Shown: positions 8,798-16,550 of the stretch, piece by piece | Position numbering within the stretch: position 1 is the stretch's first letter | Layout of the letters: every line of letters begins with the position of its first letter | Origin: a virus | IMG/VR virus record: IMGVR_UViG_3300046376_000226 | Span: 1-64,000 of that record | Reading direction: 5' to 3' (one strand) | Length of the DNA stretch: 64,000 nucleotides | Position numbers and translations under genes: made by a program | Notes under the pieces: generated by a model | The model's input: only the letters and a program-made list of their open reading frames with translations | Databases searched by the model: none | What the model was told of the DNA's origin: nothing

Positions 8798-8844
8798 ATC
8801 GTTTCTCGGGGTTAACGTTTAGAGTGTGCTAGCGTTCGTCCAGG

Positions 8845-8993
8845 AAAGCATGCTTTTTGGGTGGAAGCGAGTCGTTTAGCACGGGATTTTTCAAATCGGC
8901 TATTTCGGAGGCAGTCTTCGACGTTTAGGTCGCGGTTCCAGCAAAGCATGCTTTTTTACTGGCGTGTCGCCCAGTGCGGGATTTTTCAAATCC
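8845..8993. repeat. Imperfect direct duplication of about 52 bp
   Basis: 8845-8898 and 8943-8993 are related: both start AAAGCATGCTTTTT and end GCGGGATTTTTCAAATC or ACGGGATTTTTCAAATC. The upstream copy in the reading direction encodes DLKNPALGDTPVKKHAL of the 8900-9319 protein. The other lies just past its stop codon and would still read DLKNPVLNDSLPPKKHAF in another frame, a relic of a duplicated C-terminus. Confidence 0.75.
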
Positions 8994-9319
8994 AGTTCCA
9001 GTACCCGGGCAGCGGCTAGGCAAAGGTCACGAAAAGCACGGTCTAGCGTTTCTTGGCTGGGATCATCCTGGGGCAGTGGCAACTGGACTGTCACCGAGCG
9101 TTCGCCCTGGGGGCGCCGCAGGTTCGGCACCGTCGAGAGTGGCATCAGGTCTTCAGTGAAACGGGTAGGTAGCGCTCTGGCTGCGCCGGAGTAGAGCTTA
9201 AACTGGTAGGAGTCCGGGAAATACTCGCAATCGATGTAATGCCCCAGCTTTGCCATCCAGGCATGGAGCTGGCCGGTCCACTTGGCATATACCGCGTACA
9301 GCTCCTGGGGATCATTCAC
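8900..9319 (-). CDS. Hypothetical protein with basic C-terminus
   Basis: 139 residues, unrecognised. The N-terminal half is rich in aromatic residues and the C-terminus ends in a basic run (RPKRRRLPPK). Its last third carries the KKHAL motif encoded by the AAAGCATGCTTT palindrome and is duplicated out of frame just after the stop codon. It overlaps the next upstream gene by 8 bp. Confidence 0.6.
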   Translation of the reverse strand: MNDPQELYAVYAKWTGQLHAWMAKLGHYIDCEYFPDSYQFKLYSGAARALPTRFTEDLMPLSTVPNLRRPQGERSVTVQLPLPQDDPSQETLDRAFRDLCLAAARVLELDLKNPALGDTPVKKHALLEPRPKRRRLPPK

Positions 9320-9530
9320 GGTTGATTACGACCATGTGATCTGGGTTTACACACTGGGGTTCGTCACAGGTTCTGGCTAAGATTTTACCTGAAGCTATCT
9401 CCCCGCCGGATTTAAAATAGAGGTAATAAGCAGCGGCATCGGCGTCAAGCACTTCAGGTTCATCAGTGTCCAGAGCAAACTCAATATCGAGTTGTTGCTC
9501 GAAGCTAAGCAGGATCGGTGTCATTGCCAC
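9312..9530 (-). CDS. Small protein with a partial HNH-type zinc motif
   Basis: 72 residues. The C-terminus ARTCDEPQCVNPDHMVVIN matches the second half of HNH_3-type endonucleases (C-x-x-x-x-C-V-N-P-x-H-L). The preceding His-containing half of the site is missing, so it is probably a worn-down HNH gene or a protein that kept only the zinc knuckle. It overlaps the helicase stop by 10 bp. Confidence 0.55.
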   Translation of the reverse strand: MAMTPILLSFEQQLDIEFALDTDEPEVLDADAAAYYLYFKSGGEIASGKILARTCDEPQCVNPDHMVVINRE

Positions 9531-11086
9531 CTCCGCGCTTGCTCGGGGGTCAAGTCCCAGATGTCTTTTACCGCATGTTCCGCCGCAGGGCCAAGAGCCC
9601 TGATCTCAGCAAGACCTTTAAAGCGCCTACGGCCAATCGCGAGCATAACCTGGCGAGCGAGCCCTTCCGATGGCACACTTTCCGGGTCGATCCCCGCGCG
9701 CGATAAGAGCCCGCGCGTAAAGGGCGTCGGTTTACGGGTTTCCCAGGGATAGATGGGCTCGTAGTTGAATAGCGCGTGTTCGCCGGTCGACGCTGCGAAA
9801 TATTGGGCTGCGACTTTGCCTTCGCGAAACCTGGCGGTCGCTTGTAAGCGCCGCCGTATAGCCTCCTCTCGTTCGAGTTGGACTTGGCGGGCTACCGCTC
9901 GCAGGGAATAGCTCGAGCCAGCGGCTTTATGCATCTCATTGGCGAACTCTTCATCGGGAGCGATTAGGAACGAGGGGGTACAGAGATCGTGGTCCTGGGA
10001 TAGCCATAACGGATCAATGATGAAAGCTTTCGGCTTACTCGAGCCCGCGATCGCGGCCAGACGTCCTTGGACGTCCTGGATGTTGTCGATCAGCCCCGGC
10101 ACGGTCCGGGTGGATCGGCCGATGATCTGCTGGTACAAAACTTTCGACTTCGTCGGCCTCAGGTTTAGGGTTGCATCGCATACCGGCATATCCACGCCGG
10201 TATGTAGCAGGCTAGCGTTGGAAAGAAGACCGATTTTACCTTGTTTGAACAGCTCTAGCTTCTGATCGCGCTCGGGGTCTTCCCCATCGATATGGACCGC
10301 ATCGATCCCTTCGGCGCGGCAGGCTTCGACGAACTTCTGCGAGCTTGCGACCAGGGGCAGAAACGCCAGGATATGGCGCTGGGCGTGTTTTGCTTTTAGC
10401 TCCTTAGCGATCTCACGGAAATACGGTGCGATCGCATCAGCGGCATCCTGGGCGTCGTAATCGATACCCTCAGTCGAGTGTTTCACCCGGACATCGGCTA
10501 GGCTGATCGCGGTCTCCAGCCGGTCGACATGGTCCGGGTCAACCAGGTACCCGTCGTCAACCAGGGCGAACAGGTCCTTGCGGTACGCTTCAACCTGGAA
10601 AATGTCGGAAAGCTTTTTGCCGTCAGAGCGAAACGGGGTTGCCGTAATGCCGCAGCGTTTAGCGCTGGTGAAATGCTCGAAGATGCGCCTCCAGCTGGCT
10701 GCCACCGACATATGGCATTCGTCAGCGAAAATGTAAGAGAAGTGATCGCGCGGCCAGCGTTCCAGGCGTTTCTTTCTGGATAGGGTCTGGACACTTCCAA
10801 CGACTACCTGGGCGTCCAGAGGCGCGAAAGAGTCGGCTTTTTCCAGAGCAGGCACATAACCCAGTTGATCGCGGAAAGCCGCCATCGGCTGGGTACAAAG
10901 TTCGTTGCGGTTAGCAAGGAACAGGATGCGGCCAGCGCCGTTTTTTTGGACATAGGCGCTGGTCCCGGCTGCGATCAGGGTCTTGCCACCTCCGGTAGCA
11001 ACTACCGCGATACAATGCTCGCCTTTTTTCCAGGCTGCGAGGATGGCAATTGCCGCCTCGGATTGGTATGGTCGGAATACCTTCAT
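9521..11086 (-). CDS. DEAD/DEAH-box superfamily 2 helicase
   Basis: 521 residues. The Q-like motif RPYQ is at the N-terminus. Walker A is ATGGGKT at about 30-36, the DEAH-type box is ADECHMS, motif III is GITATPFR, and motif VI is QQIIGRSTRT in the second RecA domain. The set belongs to the SSL2/type I restriction helicase branch that phages use in DNA replication or repair. The C-terminal 150 residues are extra and unassigned. It sits next to the VRR-NUC and RecT genes, which supports a DNA-processing role. Confidence 0.93.
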   Translation of the reverse strand: MKVFRPYQSEAAIAILAAWKKGEHCIAVVATGGGKTLIAAGTSAYVQKNGAGRILFLANRNELCTQPMAAFRDQLGYVPALEKADSFAPLDAQVVVGSVQTLSRKKRLERWPRDHFSYIFADECHMSVAASWRRIFEHFTSAKRCGITATPFRSDGKKLSDIFQVEAYRKDLFALVDDGYLVDPDHVDRLETAISLADVRVKHSTEGIDYDAQDAADAIAPYFREIAKELKAKHAQRHILAFLPLVASSQKFVEACRAEGIDAVHIDGEDPERDQKLELFKQGKIGLLSNASLLHTGVDMPVCDATLNLRPTKSKVLYQQIIGRSTRTVPGLIDNIQDVQGRLAAIAGSSKPKAFIIDPLWLSQDHDLCTPSFLIAPDEEFANEMHKAAGSSYSLRAVARQVQLEREEAIRRRLQATARFREGKVAAQYFAASTGEHALFNYEPIYPWETRKPTPFTRGLLSRAGIDPESVPSEGLARQVMLAIGRRRFKGLAEIRALGPAAEHAVKDIWDLTPEQARRWQ

Positions 11087-11139
11087 ATACGTGCCTGTAG
11101 TATCGCACCTGCTCTTTTGAAAAGCAAGTGCGAAATCAT

Positions 11140-11212
11140 CAGGCCGGGAAGGATTCGAACCTTCAGTCGGCGGTTTTGGGGACCGCTGCTTTCCCTGTTA
11201 AGCTACCGGCCT
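11140..11212 (-). tRNA. tRNA-Trp (CCA anticodon), unusual C33
   Basis: Read on the minus strand: acceptor stem AGGCCGG paired with CCGGCCT, D-arm GCTT/AAGC, anticodon arm GCGGT-CCCCAAA-ACCGC, variable loop of 5, T-arm GAAGG-TTCGAAT-CCTTC, discriminator G, no encoded CCA. The loop gives anticodon CCA (Trp), with C instead of the nearly universal U at position 33. The fold is otherwise complete (73 nt). The 3' end of a small protein gene overlaps it. Confidence 0.85.
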
Positions 11213-11372
11213 TTCCATCTTTTCCATCTTTCTTAGCCCAGCGGGCCCGGGCCGCTTTCCGGGCTTGCGCCGGGGTCCGGCCCTTGGTGCCCTTCTTACC
11301 CATTAGCGCTGCGCCCTGGGAAATGACCCAGTTATCTTTGAGTATTTTATTGCAGTGCGGGCACCGGCTCAT
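11163..11372 (-). CDS. Small zinc-knuckle protein overlapping the tRNA
   Basis: About 69 residues from MSRCPHCNKIL, one CxxC pair followed by a very basic tail (AQARKAARARWAKK). The last 16 or so codons are also tRNA-Trp sequence. The gene may be genuine with the tRNA inserted in its 3' end, or the tail may be accidental read-through. It overlaps the next gene by 26 bp. Confidence 0.45.
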   Translation of the reverse strand: MSRCPHCNKILKDNWVISQGAALMGKKGTKGRTPAQARKAARARWAKKDGKDGKAGSLTGKAAVPKTAD

Positions 11373-11712
11373 GGGCTCCATCTCCCTCTATGGTGGCGAC
11401 CTGGGCCGCTTCTTCCTGGTCGATCGCGCCTAAATCCACGGTAAGCCCGGGCACCGGTTTAATGCTTTCCTCGAGCCCTTTCACGTCCAAAAAGAACCCG
11501 CGCCGCTCGTGGTCTTTGTTCCCGACTTCGATGCCGGTCCGTTTCCAGAACCGCACTACCGCGTAGTCTTTTACCCGGACAATCATCTGGCTATTGCGCC
11601 AGCCGATCACTTCTGCCTGGTACTCCTTCACAGAAGCCGGTTCGGGTACCCGGTCAATCCAGCGCACCGTGACCCGTAAAGCGTGGCCGATCGCGAGATC
11701 TTGATGGTTCAT
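11347..11712 (-). CDS. Hypothetical protein
   Basis: 121 residues, beta-rich (ALRVTVRWIDRVP, MIVRVKDYAVVRFW) with an acidic C-terminus. It starts with an ATGA-type overlap with the upstream gene, so it is translated with the recombination block. No family recognised. Confidence 0.6.
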   Translation of the reverse strand: MNHQDLAIGHALRVTVRWIDRVPEPASVKEYQAEVIGWRNSQMIVRVKDYAVVRFWKRTGIEVGNKDHERRGFFLDVKGLEESIKPVPGLTVDLGAIDQEEAAQVATIEGDGAHEPVPALQ

Positions 11713-12602
11713 GCTAGCGCCGCCAGCCCGATTTGCACCACCACTTTCTCGTCCAGGTAATCGATAGCCAGGTTGCCGCCCCGGGCCTCGGCCCGCTCAA
11801 TGACCTTACCGAATGGGGTGGCTGGTCCGATGGCTTGGGACTCAAAGCCCAGGGCTTTAGCAATGCTCCAGCGTTGCTCGATCAGGTAATAGGCCAGGCT
11901 CGCCACTAAATCGTCGTCTTGCTCGGCCCACTTAAGCAGGTCGCGTTCGCTGATCGGTACTCGCAGGTAACGAATGGCGTCAGCCGCCTCGTCTCCGGCC
12001 AGCCGCCGGATCCGTTCCAATGCCGCTTCGCCTTCCTCGGTAAAAGTGACCTCATCGGGTACCCGTTTCTTGCCACTGCCGGTGGCAGGCGCGGCCGCTT
12101 TTTCGCCGTTAGCGTCCCCTGAGTCCAGGTCCAGGTCGGTCTTTACCCCGGTGCGTTCCTTGGCGGCCGCTTTAGCCTGGGCGTCCTCGATCTGGTCGAC
12201 AATGGCTCGGACGCCCCGGCTGGTTAGAGGCTGGCTCCGGCGCGCCTGGGCGTCCAGGATCTGGCCCCAGACCTCAGTCTGGCGTTCGGCATCCAGGCGG
12301 CTCAGCTCGGCGGCCATACTCTCGTTATCGGGCAGCGCCAGGCCCGCTTTTTTAATGCGGTCGACGGTCAGCGAGATCCCGATGATTCGCTCGGTTGAGC
12401 GCGGCTCGAAGGGGAGTGTGGCCGTGATATAGTCAGCCCAGGCTTCGTAGCCCCGCTCTTCATAGAGCTTCTCGCTTTTGATCTTATAAAGCTCGCGCCC
12501 AATAGCGACCGTTGCGTCCTGGGTCCGTTTCAGGTTGGTGGCGATCTTCAGCTCGCATTGCTCGAGTGCCAGCAAACGTTCTTTGGAGGTAAGTTCTTTC
12601 AT
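11709..12602 (-). CDS. Hypothetical protein, helical, phage DUF3102-like N-terminus
   Basis: 297 residues. The N-terminal 120 residues (ATVAIGRELYKIKSEKLY, then GYEAWADYI and RSTERIIGIS) resemble the helical domain of ParB/DUF3102-like phage proteins that contain a helix-turn-helix. A charged linker (residues about 150-185) leads to a second helical domain. It stands directly after the RecT gene and may bind DNA. Exact role unknown. Confidence 0.6.
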   Translation of the reverse strand: MKELTSKERLLALEQCELKIATNLKRTQDATVAIGRELYKIKSEKLYEERGYEAWADYITATLPFEPRSTERIIGISLTVDRIKKAGLALPDNESMAAELSRLDAERQTEVWGQILDAQARRSQPLTSRGVRAIVDQIEDAQAKAAAKERTGVKTDLDLDSGDANGEKAAAPATGSGKKRVPDEVTFTEEGEAALERIRRLAGDEAADAIRYLRVPISERDLLKWAEQDDDLVASLAYYLIEQRWSIAKALGFESQAIGPATPFGKVIERAEARGGNLAIDYLDEKVVVQIGLAALA

Positions 12603-12614
12603 GCCCTTGGGTTC

Positions 12615-13790
12615 CTACCATGGTTTGGCTTGCTTGTGGAATGCGATCGCGGCTTCGAACATCGCATAATCGGCGCGCTGGAGATCGTTAGCCTCATCCC
12701 AGCCTTCCCGCACCTTGGGTAACCACTGGTTCTCGATTACCTGGAGTTCGGCCTGGTTCAGCTCGGAGATTTTGCGCTTGTGATACTTCACGTGCGTTAC
12801 CCCCAGGATCACATGGTCGCGCCAGGGCGGCTCCGGCGGCGCGGCAGGCGGGCTCATATCCAGCTCGTTGTCATCGGGGCTTGGCCCCATCCGTTTCTCG
12901 GCTTTCTGCGGCTCAACTGTTTGCGGCTTAGGCGGCTCTACGGGTTTAGGGGGCAGCTCATGGACAGTAGCCGGTTGAGCTGCTTCTTCTGGGGTAGGCA
13001 ACGGTTTCTCGGGTTGTAACGTGGTCATGTTAGGCGGCAGAGGCGCTTTAGCCAGCTCCGCTTCGCGTTCCCGGTTACGCCGGATCTTTTCCTCGTCCAG
13101 CCCTAAGGTCTCGGTGTCCGTCTCAGCGTCGGTGATGTTACTGTCCAGTTCTTCCCGGATATAGATGTTGGACAACTGGTCAGGGAAGGCACCGCGCAGC
13201 GCTGCTGCTTTGGCGCATTTGCCCAGCATATAGTCGTCCATCTTGGACCAGAACTCTGAGACCTCCCATTGCTTCTTTTCCTGGTTCCAGCTCTGCCCGA
13301 CGTAAGCGTGCCAGCGGGCGATCCCGATCTCGGGGTGCGCCCGGTGCCGGTGATGGACGATTGCTCGAGCGGCGGCAGGCGCGTTCTCGAATAGCCATTC
13401 GGTCAGCCATTTAACTTCGCCGGTCCCTTCCTCCGGAGGACCCGCCCAGGCGATCTCGCACCCGTTGTAGTCGCCGGTCCGGGTGGCTACGGCCGTCAGG
13501 CCCATGATGCCGGTGACGATCACCAGCGTAGGCACCTTTTTCGTATTACCGTTCTCGTCGCGCACCTTTTGATAACGTCGGGTGGCATAGATCTGTTTAG
13601 TAAACGGATCCAATTTGGTACGCTGACAGACGCGGATAAAACTCTCAGCCTCGTCCTCGGGGAACTTGGCGAGCATCGTTCTTTTCAGTAACTCGACCTC
13701 TTCTTTGGACAGGAAATCGGGCATCGGGGAGAACTGTGGGGTGTAGGTTTGGGCTATAGGATAGGATTGCTCCTGTGGGGCGAGATTCAT
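12615..13790 (-). CDS. recT: RecT/Bet family single-strand annealing protein
   Basis: 391 residues. Diagnostic stretches are RTKLDPFTKQIYA near residue 60, GIMGLTAVATRTGDYNGCE near 95-115, and the KCAKAAALRGAFPDQLSNIY motif near 205-225, as in Red-beta/RecT. These proteins anneal complementary strands during phage recombination and replication. The C-terminal 150 residues are a Pro/Glu-rich linker followed by a small helical domain, longer than in Red-beta. The stop overlaps nothing, but the start overlaps the coiled-coil gene upstream by 4 bp. No obvious RecE-type exonuclease is adjacent. Confidence 0.92.
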   Translation of the reverse strand: MNLAPQEQSYPIAQTYTPQFSPMPDFLSKEEVELLKRTMLAKFPEDEAESFIRVCQRTKLDPFTKQIYATRRYQKVRDENGNTKKVPTLVIVTGIMGLTAVATRTGDYNGCEIAWAGPPEEGTGEVKWLTEWLFENAPAAARAIVHHRHRAHPEIGIARWHAYVGQSWNQEKKQWEVSEFWSKMDDYMLGKCAKAAALRGAFPDQLSNIYIREELDSNITDAETDTETLGLDEEKIRRNREREAELAKAPLPPNMTTLQPEKPLPTPEEAAQPATVHELPPKPVEPPKPQTVEPQKAEKRMGPSPDDNELDMSPPAAPPEPPWRDHVILGVTHVKYHKRKISELNQAELQVIENQWLPKVREGWDEANDLQRADYAMFEAAIAFHKQAKPW

Positions 13791-14620
13791 AAGAGACCTT
13801 TGGCGTTAGCTTTCACTGATACATTGATAGAGCGTTTGACCTGGATCCCGGGCAGGGAGGGCGTGCAGTTGGGATCGATCGCTAATTGAGCCCGGACACT
13901 ATCCTGGCAAGCCTGGATATTCAGTTCCCAGCGCAGGAGCCCCAGGCACCCGGCTCGGACAGTTTCGCCCAAGTTAAGCAGCTTAAACTCGAAAGGATGA
14001 TCTACCCGGCCGGACGGCACCAGGCCCCGCCTAGGTTGATCCGCGCCGAGGTTAGCGACTTCCATGGCCATCTCTTTGGCTAGTTGCTCCTGGGCTGCGA
14101 CTAACATCTGGGCCTGGGCCTCGGCCTGCGCTTTAATTCGAGCCGCTTCATCTAAAGCCGCCCGGGCTTTCTCCTCGGCTGCTTCCTGGGCAGCCAGAGC
14201 CGCGCGAATTTTAGCGTCATGGGCTTCTCGTTCCCGGGCCAGAGCCTCGGCGTGTTTGCGATCTTGCTCTTTCTGGCGCGCCTCCAGCTCGGCTACGTAA
14301 GCATTCAGGAGCCCCAGGATCCGTTTGTGCTCGGCGCCGACAGAGTCACCGATCAGTCGCGCCTGTTCGTTGATTTGCTCATTAATGCTTTTAAACGGTT
14401 CCTGGGCTCCCTTACGGCCTTTGTCGATTTCGTTCAGGAACGCTTTGAGCTGGCCCGCCAGCTGTTGGGCCGTGGCGAAACTGGCGCTGTCAAAGACCGA
14501 CACAAACCCAGAGGTGCGATTTAGGAGTGCGTCAGCCCGCTTCTGATCCTTGGGGTTTACCCGGACCTGGACACTCTGGACGACAAGGGGTTGATCCCCA
14601 TAGTACGGAGTCAATTCCAT
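13787..14620 (-). CDS. Coiled-coil protein partnered with RecT
   Basis: 277 residues. A long coiled coil spans about residues 60-185 (repeated Ala/Glu/Lys heptads such as EEKARAALDEAARIKAQAEA). It is followed by a compact C-terminal domain. Proteins of this layout are common next to phage recT genes and may support the annealase. The ATGA-type junction with recT implies coupled translation. Confidence 0.7.
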   Translation of the reverse strand: MELTPYYGDQPLVVQSVQVRVNPKDQKRADALLNRTSGFVSVFDSASFATAQQLAGQLKAFLNEIDKGRKGAQEPFKSINEQINEQARLIGDSVGAEHKRILGLLNAYVAELEARQKEQDRKHAEALAREREAHDAKIRAALAAQEAAEEKARAALDEAARIKAQAEAQAQMLVAAQEQLAKEMAMEVANLGADQPRRGLVPSGRVDHPFEFKLLNLGETVRAGCLGLLRWELNIQACQDSVRAQLAIDPNCTPSLPGIQVKRSINVSVKANAKGLL

Positions 14621-14629
14621 GCGTGTCCC

Positions 14630-14980
14630 TTAGGTAGTTGGCACCGAGTCGGCTTGTAAACGTTGGAACGTTTCCCAATAGTCTTCAACGGCTTGTTCCA
14701 GGACCTCGGCCTGGGCAATAATGTCCTCACGCATTGCCGGGAAATATTCATCCAGATGCGCGCGCGCATGTTTCGCCGCGCGCAAAAGTATCGTGCGCAA
14801 CCCGGCGGCCTGAGTGAAACGGAAGTAGCGACACTCCATCACCGGAGTGCATGAACTTAAGCCTCCTACCCCTTTAATGTGATCTGCCAGGGGGGCGATA
14901 GCTCTGCGCAGCGCCGCGATTTCCTCGGGCGCATGCCGGTAAAAAATGTGCGCGTCGATGATCCTATTTTGCACGTCCAT
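14630..14980 (-). CDS. Hypothetical helical protein
   Basis: 116 residues, mostly helical, with HAPEEIAALRRAIAPLADHI near the start. No family recognised. It heads the recT operon and a 217-bp non-coding stretch precedes it that holds two AAAGCATGCTTT palindromes and a TIGR-like unit. Confidence 0.6.
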   Translation of the reverse strand: MDVQNRIIDAHIFYRHAPEEIAALRRAIAPLADHIKGVGGLSSCTPVMECRYFRFTQAAGLRTILLRAAKHARAHLDEYFPAMREDIIAQAEVLEQAVEDYWETFQRLQADSVPTT

Positions 14981-15025
14981 CTCCTTAGGATCAATCGTAG
15001 CATGATGGGCTTAGCATGCGCAACG

Positions 15026-15037
15026 AAAGCATGCTTT
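15026..15037. repeat. AAAGCATGCTTT palindrome
   Basis: A 12-bp perfect palindrome between genes, next to a half copy of the other dispersed element (TGCGCAACG at 15017-15025). Other copies are at 8845, 8943, 15180 and 16691. In four of the five the palindrome continues into extra T residues. It could be a regulator-binding site or a weak terminator. Confidence 0.65.
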
Positions 15038-15087
15038 AAGGTTAGCTTTTTTCTAAGCGCGCCAAGGCTAGTTGTGCGAAAGACTTA

Positions 15088-15169
15088 CCCAGAGCCAGAG
15101 TCAACGAGAAACCCGTATCCTGAGAGCGAGCCATCCTGGTTGAAGAGACCCATGAACGCTGAGCGTTAG
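15088..15169 (+). repeat. Possible solitary TIGR-like unit, opposite orientation
   Basis: On the plus strand GAGAAACCC (15106-15114) and GAGCGAGCC (15124-15132) are exactly 18 bp apart start to start. GAGCGAGCC is identical to the reverse complement of the conserved repeat in the big array. A GAGACCC (15145-15151) and a degraded GAGCGTTAG (15161-15169) continue the pattern at the right spacing, and a partial GAGCC precedes it. The variable 9-mers are GTATCCTGA, ATCCTGGTT and ATGAACGCT. This could be a relic or an outlying unit of the array. Confidence 0.45.
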
Positions 15170-15179
15170 CTTTTGGAGT

Positions 15180-15191
15180 AAAGCATGCTTT
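15180..15191. repeat. AAAGCATGCTTT palindrome
   Basis: Copy of the 12-bp palindrome followed by three further T, lying just downstream of the stop of the minus-strand HNH gene at 15198. Confidence 0.65.
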
Positions 15192-15197
15192 TTTGGA

Positions 15198-15461
15198 CTA
15201 AGCCAGGTACCCGTTAGCTCGAGCCCAGGCCGGTGAATCATGTATCCGGCGGTGACAATCGGTGCAGACCGCGATCCAGTCCCCGGTCCGGTTGAGCTGG
15301 GCTCCGATCCGGCCCGCGCGATGATGGATCTGGGTGGAGCGTCGCGCGTCGCATAGCTCGCACCGGGGATGGCTAGCCAGATGCCCTTGCCGCTCTTTTG
15401 CGTACAGGCGAAGCGCCCTGGCGCGCTTGGGACTAACGTGCCGGAGGGGGACGCGTTTCAC
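15198..15461 (-). CDS. Small HNH nuclease
   Basis: 87 residues from a GTG start that overlaps the upstream stop as GTGA. The HNH site is complete: CELCDARRSTQIHHRAGR, then WIAVCTDCHRRIH with a second CxxC that binds zinc. It is the compact type seen in phage recombination blocks and near terminases. A homing or Holliday-junction/nicking role are both possible. Confidence 0.85.
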   Translation of the reverse strand: MKRVPLRHVSPKRARALRLYAKERQGHLASHPRCELCDARRSTQIHHRAGRIGAQLNRTGDWIAVCTDCHRRIHDSPAWARANGYLA

Positions 15462-15577
15462 TTCCGGAAGAGGCCGATATCCGGGTCAAACAGGATCCCC
15501 CAGATCCCGATCGCGATGGCCAAAAAGCCTATCCCTGCCAGGCACAACTCGGCGGCATTATTCGGTAATGGAATCAT
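15458..15577 (-). CDS. 39-residue membrane peptide
   Basis: Small reading frame beginning MIPLPNNAAELCLAGIGFLA, with one membrane helix over about residues 11-30, ending PDIGLFRK. Its stop overlaps the HNH start (GTGA). Coupled translation makes it likely to be real. Function unknown. Confidence 0.5.
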   Translation of the reverse strand: MIPLPNNAAELCLAGIGFLAIAIGIWGILFDPDIGLFRK

Positions 15578-15791
15578 AAGCCTGAGAGTACTTGGCCGCT
15601 AGATGCATGGCTAATTCTAAAGTGAGCCGGGCCCCAGTTTCAGCAAGCCCACTATACTGGGTCATTCCTTCGTCATCCAGGTCCGGGTTGAGTTGTTGGT
15701 GGCGCAGCTGGCTTAGGTGATGGCGGGTCACCTCCGGCGCAACCGCTATCATGAAGTCCCTGACTAGTTCCAGTTGCTTGGTCGTCTCCAT
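15558..15791 (-). CDS. Hypothetical helical protein
   Basis: 77 residues from METTKQLELVRDFMIAVAPE, entirely helical. The longer upstream extension overlaps the preceding gene and is not favoured. It overlaps the membrane-peptide gene by 20 bp. Function unknown. Confidence 0.5.
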   Translation of the reverse strand: METTKQLELVRDFMIAVAPEVTRHHLSQLRHQQLNPDLDDEGMTQYSGLAETGARLTLELAMHLAAKYSQAYDSITE

Positions 15792-16125
15792 AGACAGGGC
15801 GAGGCATGGGCTCGTCGAGAGGTTCCCATAACGTAGCGTAGGGTTCAGGGCTAACATCAATCGGCGGGAAAAATTGGCAAACCCAGGCTTGGTCATCGAA
15901 GAAAAGGTCCCGTGCCTGCCGCAGGATATGGTGCCCCGGAGGCGTCGCCGTCAAATTAGCTGAAGTGTGCCGGACTAGAAGCCTGCGCCAGCCCTCGGAG
16001 TCCGAGAGAGTTATCCACCAGATGTCGCCAGAAATGGGCACTAGGAAGTGTCCATTCCAGCCATCCACCTCTGAGCCCCCGCGCCGCCAGCGGTTAGCTC
16101 TGATTAGCTTTTCGAGCAGGGTCAC
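15673..16125 (-). CDS. DUF7694-like phage protein
   Basis: 150 residues. The core WWITLSDSEGWRRLLVRHTS, then ARDLFFDDQAWVCQFFPP and ATLWEPLDEPMPRP resembles a small domain of unknown function found in many phages (aromatic-rich, ending in a Leu-Trp-x-Pro motif). The last 35 residues are low complexity and overlap the following gene by 119 bp, so the natural end may be debated. Confidence 0.6.
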   Translation of the reverse strand: MTLLEKLIRANRWRRGGSEVDGWNGHFLVPISGDIWWITLSDSEGWRRLLVRHTSANLTATPPGHHILRQARDLFFDDQAWVCQFFPPIDVSPEPYATLWEPLDEPMPRPVYGDDQATGTSQGLHDSGCAGGDPPSPKPAAPPTTQPGPG

Positions 16126-16550
16126 TTTCTGGGCTTTACCTTTTGAATAACCTCTTTGACTGCCTTGCGTTCCGCAGGCATTAGCGCGGCCAGGTGCCGC
16201 GCCCGCCGCGCCGCCCTGGCCTCGGCCCTGGCTGCTGCCCGAGTCGCCGGATCTCCGGCTACCCCGAGCGGGTCCACATAGAGGCTGGGATCAGGTCGTT
16301 CCTCCAGAGTTTCCAGGGCTAGGAATTCTGCCCGAGTCGGCACCGGATACCGGTCCAAATGTTTTTGCAGGAACTCCCCTATATAGATACTGTCCGCACC
16401 TTCGCGCAGTCGCTTGATAGTGTCTTTTTTGAGACTGCAAGTGACATAGCCCCAGGCATCTTTATCCGGTTTGCCCTTCCTGCCTGCCCCCAGGCGTGAG
16501 CCGCCTCTCCCGTTTTTCCGTTTCTTGATCATTTTTAATTTTTTGGCCAT
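16122..16550 (-). CDS. Basic AT-hook-like DNA-binding protein
   Basis: 142 residues. The N-terminus is strongly basic with NGRGGSRLGAGRKGKP, the GGxRxGAGRK motif common in phage DNA-binding proteins, and the C-terminus is an Ala/Arg helix. Start overlaps the upstream frame by about 90 bp. Likely a small DNA-binding or regulatory protein. Confidence 0.6.
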   Translation of the reverse strand: MAKKLKMIKKRKNGRGGSRLGAGRKGKPDKDAWGYVTCSLKKDTIKRLREGADSIYIGEFLQKHLDRYPVPTRAEFLALETLEERPDPSLYVDPLGVAGDPATRAAARAEARAARRARHLAALMPAERKAVKEVIQKVKPRK

